Source: Podochytrium sp. JEL0797
Lineage: Eukaryota > Chytridiomycota > Chytridiomycetes > Chytridiales > Chytriomycetaceae
Length of the DNA: 20,617 nucleotides
Reading direction: 5' to 3'
Assembly (NCBI GenBank): GCA_027596195.1
Contig: JADGJG010000417.1
Span: 1 to 20,617 of the forward strand
Below, one piece after another: positions 18,043 through 20,617 of the stretch. The first letter of the stretch is position 1, and each line of letters begins with the position of its first letter. Position numbers and translations under genes: made by a program. The notes beneath the pieces were generated by a model, which saw only the letters and a list, made by a program, of their open reading frames with translations, did not search any database and was not told the origin of the DNA.

Positions 18043-18508
18043 ATGGGACCAAAGAAATCCGCAAAGAAGGACAAGAAGGGTAATGATCTCTCCGTTTCAC
18101 GAAACCCGTATTCAAACTGAGCTTATATTCAAACTCACACACACACGCGTTAAATAAAAACCAGCCAAACCCGCCGCCTCCTCCGAATCCCTCGATTCCC
18201 TCGACAAACTCACAAAAACATCCCTCGAAATCGACACCCTCCTCTCCGAACTCGCCCACCGCGACACCCTCTCGGCCCGTCTCCACTCCCAACATGACCT
18301 CGCGACTCACAAGATTAGTCTCCTCGAATCAGAGTTGCAGCAAAAAGACGTGGATGGCCATGAGATTACGAGTGACATGTCACGGCAGTACAAGAGTATG
18401 CAGAGTGAGATGGCGGCGAGAATTGACGCGTTGGAAGCGACTGTGAAGGAGTTGAAGGATAAGTTGGGTGAGTCGCGTTTTTTTGCGGAGCCGAGCGTGC
18501 GTGCGTGG

Positions 18509-18539
<31 letters not shown>

Positions 18540-19489
18540 GCGGCACGCGTGAGCGTACGCGTAAGCGCAGCAGGCGCGCATGTGCCGCGCAGCGGCGTGG
18601 ACGAGTGAAGCGAGTCGGGTGAGAGCGCGAGAGCGCGGAAAGAACGCGTGAGCGAACGCGCGCGTTCGCAGCGCGCGTGAGAGTGAGAGCGAGTGAAGCG
18701 AACAGTTTATCTGAGAATTAGATTGAGCGAAGCAAACAAGTTCCTTTGCTAATTCCATCTTTCTAATCTCGCCGTTCACCATTCGCCCCCAACATTCACC
18801 CCCCCGACGCGTCCGCAAGCCATGTCGCAAACCGCGAACCAGGAATCCACCAAAGAATACCTCCGTATCATTGCCATCAAGGATGAAGTGATTGAGGAGC
18901 AGAATGTCAAAATGAGCTACATGAGTGCCGAATTTGAATCCATGTTGAATGTGAGTCCAAGGAGCAAGGGGGGCTTGTTGAATACGTCGACGCGACGCGA
19001 CGCGTAGAATCGACGCGCAGCGTCGGAATGTCGTTGAGTTAGCAAGCGGCGGGCGTGGTGGCACGCGCGTGAGCGACGCGAAGCCTCGACGCGTAGCGTC
19101 GAAATATCAGGGAGTGAGTGAGTTGGCGGGAAGCGGGTAACGCGTGCGCGCGGAGCGAAGCCTCGATGCGTAGGCGTCTAGATGTCTATCGAATGCCCGG
19201 CCGGAAGTGAGCGAAGCGAAACAAGTTCCATTGCCACTTTGATTGGATCGCTGAATTCAGATCATCAATAGGAAACGCTGCAAAAAATGTCGCGCAAGCT
19301 CGAGGTTGTCTCCACGCGATGGTAAAGCATACGCTTATTTGAGGTCTTGAACCTGAATTAAATAATAACTCGACGCGTTCTTTTCGTTTGCACAGGAAGG
19401 AAAACGACAATATGCAAATCAGCGAAGGAAACTCTCGCAAACTCGCAGACTTTCATTTGACGCGACTGATCCACAAACAGGACCAATAA
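18043..19489 (+). CDS. Coiled-coil protein CCDC153 / dynein regulatory complex protein 12 (5 exons)
   Basis: Predicted axonemal coiled-coil subunit of the nexin-dynein regulatory complex. Exons 18043-18079, 18165-18467, 18820-18950, 19272-19321, 19396-19489; all phases close and give 204 aa. Starts with a Lys-rich leader (MGPKKSAKKDKKG), followed by almost continuous predicted coiled coil. Landmarks in the family order: TSDMSRQYKSMQSEMAARI, LEATVKELKDKL, EYLRIIAIKDEVIEEQNVKM, YMSAEFESMLN, ETLQKMSRKLEVVSTRW and a short end, RKLADFHLTRLI. The MSRQYK block and IKDEVI / AEFE blocks are what I recognise from CCDC153. Introns 2 (352 nt) and 3 (321 nt) are long and carry the shared GC-rich element. 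The TAA stop lies inside an AATAAA. It shares a 38-bp promoter gap with TAF1. Assignment to DRC12 rather than another small flagellar coiled coil is likely, not certain. Confidence 0.8.
18468..18819 (+). repeat. Long DRC12 intron 2 with GT repeat and sense-oriented GC-rich element
   Basis: 352-nt intron (GTGAGT donor, CGCAAG acceptor) joining DKL to AMSQTAN in phase 1. It holds a (GT)n microsatellite at 18509-18535, then a dense GC-rich block with GAGTGAAGCGAACAG at 18691-18705 and TTGAGCGAAGCAAACAAGTT from 18723, matching the RanGAP and DRC12 intron 3 words. The final 75 nt are ordinary intron sequence. Confidence 0.8.
18951..19271 (+). repeat. Long DRC12 intron 3 with palindromic GC-rich element
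   Basis: 321-nt intron joining FESMLN to ETLQKM in phase 0. It contains CGACGCGCAGCGTCG at 19011-19025 and CGACGCGTAGCGTCG at 19087-19101, two GCGAAGCCTCGA(C/T)GCGTAG units, and GTGAGCGAAGCGAAACAAGT from 19207, only 42 nt before the acceptor. Orientation relative to transcription matches the elements in RanGAP and TAF1. Confidence 0.8.
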
Positions 19490-19490
19490 A
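19485..19490 (+). terminator. Polyadenylation signal overlapping the DRC12 stop codon
   Basis: AATAAA whose TAA is the DRC12 stop codon (19487-19489), followed by an A-rich run. The convergent MOG1 stop is 62 bp away. Confidence 0.6.
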
Positions 19491-19508
19491 AAAAAACAAG
19501 ATGGTTAC

Positions 19509-19514
19509 TTTATT
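19509..19514 (-). terminator. Polyadenylation signal of MOG1
   Basis: AATAAA on the minus strand, 37 nt beyond the MOG1 stop codon, in the convergent gap with DRC12. Confidence 0.6.
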
Positions 19515-19551
19515 GAGACGAAATACGATATGAATGCAAGCAACGTGCATG

Positions 19552-20325
19552 TCAATGAAACAGGTTCCAGTCATTAATTCGCAGAGTATTTACGAGTTGG
19601 CAAAATTCGTTGAGAGAAGCTTCGTTGTTGATCTCTGTAAGAAAAGCAAAGGCGAATTAGAACGAATCGATCGAAATCAAGGCATCGTATGGAATGGACT
19701 CGGGTTTCGTCGCGCAACAGCCAATCGTGGCTCGAGCAACAAGTGGAATCGGAATCGAAAAAATCCAAATGTACCAGGAGTATCGGAATCAACGGGCCTG
19801 TTGACGGAAATCAAGAGATCCGTGGACACCTTGGGAATGCGCACGACAGCCAAGAAAATGTGGACCTTGTCTTTTGCTTCCGAATTGAATTTGGCCGAGT
19901 ATTGAAGCCCGTGAATAACGGCGATGGAAGAGCCCGGGCTTGAAGAGGATCAAAGAAGGGACGAAATGTGAGCATGGCTTCTCGTGTAGTGTTGTGGAGT
20001 GACTCACGCCAGGTTCATGTTGGGGAGCAGGGGCAGATCCCTCCGCGCAATGATGGCATCCTCAGGCAAGGCGGCATCGTTGACGGCAGCGAGTTCCATG
20101 AAGTGGAATCTGAACAGCGAATGCGTGGTGAATAAGAGAAGTGTATAATAGAAACCACCTTGGCCAGTCCTCGTCTTGTTCCATCTCGAGCAACTCGACA
20201 ATCACCGATTCGTTGTTCTTTGTCGACACAAACACTTCCTGGTTGTCGGGCACTTCGCGAAGCAGCGAGGCGTCCGAAAAGTCGGGTGGGATAGCGAGTG
20301 ACACGGCAGATCCAAAGAGGAGCAT
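19552..20325 (-). CDS. MOG1: MOG1 / RANGRF, Ran-GTP-binding nuclear import factor (4 exons)
   Basis: Small nuclear protein that binds Ran and promotes release of its bound GTP. Exons in transcript order: 20325-20159, 20109-20008, 19938-19775, 19634-19552; introns 49, 69 and 140 nt; 171 aa. Starts LFGSAVSLAIPPDFSDASLL followed by the highly conserved REVPDNQEVFV, the Mog1 signature, then NESVIVELLEME. The middle has NDAALPEDA and a basic turn, then GSSIAVIHGLQYSAKF and KVHIFLAVVRIPKVSTDLLI. It ends NEFCQLVNTLRINDWNLFH, matching the usual Mog1 C-terminal R-x-x-DW-x-LF. The first ATG is used; nothing conserved lies upstream. The second acceptor is TTCAAG and gives an intact frame. Convergent with DRC12; downstream of RPS18 on the same strand. 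Confidence 0.93.
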
Positions 20326-20519
20326 CTTTTTTGAAAAAACAAATAAAAAATTTGGAGGAATCTACAGAGGAGAGTGTAGCGAGAGTGCACAGTTTAAACA
20401 CACACGACAGCAAAAACAACCACACCGCTTTTATATACGAAACAATAAACTCCGCATACCAACAAAAACAATGCAGTCCCAAAGATGTAGGAGTATATAA
20501 TAATTCCTTCTGAAGGTTT
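20326..20519. other. Intergenic spacer, MOG1 promoter / RPS18 3' flank
   Basis: 194 bp between the MOG1 start and the RPS18 stop, both on the minus strand. AT-rich, A-rich on the plus strand near 20336-20350. No gene or clear signal seen. Confidence 0.4.
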
Positions 20520-20617
20520 TTACTTCTTCTTGGACATACCGACAGACTTTCCACGACGACCGGTGGTCTTGGTGTGCTGTCCACGGACACGGATTCCCCA
20601 GTAGTGACGGAGACCAC
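20520..20617 (-). CDS. RPS18: Ribosomal protein uS13 (RPS18), C-terminal end, partial
   Basis: Last 31 codons plus TAA of the 40S head protein uS13. The sequence [20 protein letters not shown] followed by [11 protein letters not shown] is nearly invariant among eukaryotic RPS18 C-termini. The rest of the gene lies beyond the window edge at 20617, so the start and introns cannot be seen. Confidence 0.97.
   Translation of the reverse strand, partial: GLRHYWGIRVRGQHTKTTGRRGKSVGMSKKK

Noticed and set aside
18366..19064. Minus-strand frame of 232 codons with a His-Thr run
   Set aside because: Antisense to DRC12 and its intron microsatellite.
1..20617. CRISPR arrays, tRNA or rRNA genes, insertion sequences, bacterial operon signals
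   Set aside because: None seen; spliced eukaryotic genes fill the window and I found no regular repeat-spacer pattern, cloverleaf or transposase.

Overview
This window is nuclear DNA from an intron-rich eukaryote, most likely a zoosporic (chytrid-type) fungus. The genes carry many tiny GT-AG introns, mostly 43-86 nt, often with a CTAAC- or CTGAC-like branch point. There is a fungal Yap/Pap1-type bZIP factor. Two genes occur only in flagellated lineages: IFT27 and the dynein-regulatory-complex coiled-coil protein CCDC153/DRC12. Placement in the chytrids is inference; the gene identities rest on motifs read directly from conceptually spliced exons.

Layout. (1) 114-1088, minus: three-exon bZIP factor. 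(2) 1528-3265, plus: seven-exon RanGAP (Rna1). (3) 3449-3825, minus: small unrecognised two-exon gene. (4) 3978-9136, minus: a local family of F-box plus plant-type LRR genes. It holds one decayed copy (A), two intact single-exon copies (B and C), and a truncated N-terminal piece (D) abutting a frameshifted 3' remnant of the ribosome-assembly GTPase gene NOG1. (5) 9190-10317, plus: peroxisomal PECR-like short-chain dehydrogenase ending in SKL. (6) 10406-11561, plus: LENG1-like gene with an apparent 3-nt first exon and 7-nt microexon. (7) 11650-12134, minus: small TPR gene. (8) 12206-13147, plus: IFT27. (9) 13144-18004, minus: 17-exon TAF1, the largest TFIID subunit, tail-to-tail with IFT27 and overlapping it at the stop codons. 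(10) 18043-19489, plus: DRC12, starting only 38 bp from the TAF1 start codon. (11) 19552-20325, minus: MOG1 (Ran-binding). (12) 20520-20617, minus: last codons of ribosomal protein uS13 (RPS18), cut by the window edge.

Most genes are core cell biology: Ran cycle (RanGAP, MOG1), transcription (TAF1, bZIP), translation (uS13, NOG1 remnant), flagellum (IFT27, DRC12) and peroxisomal lipid metabolism (PECR-like). They are packed with intergenic gaps often below 100 bp. The only obviously fast-evolving part is the F-box/LRR cluster.

The most unusual signal is in introns. Four of the five long introns (274-352 nt) carry the same GC-rich family, built from GAGCGAAGCGAA-type words and CGACGC/GCGTCG hairpins. 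It lies in the transcript-sense orientation in three different genes on both strands, and I saw it nowhere between genes. This resembles introner-like elements and is the best candidate for an undescribed system here.
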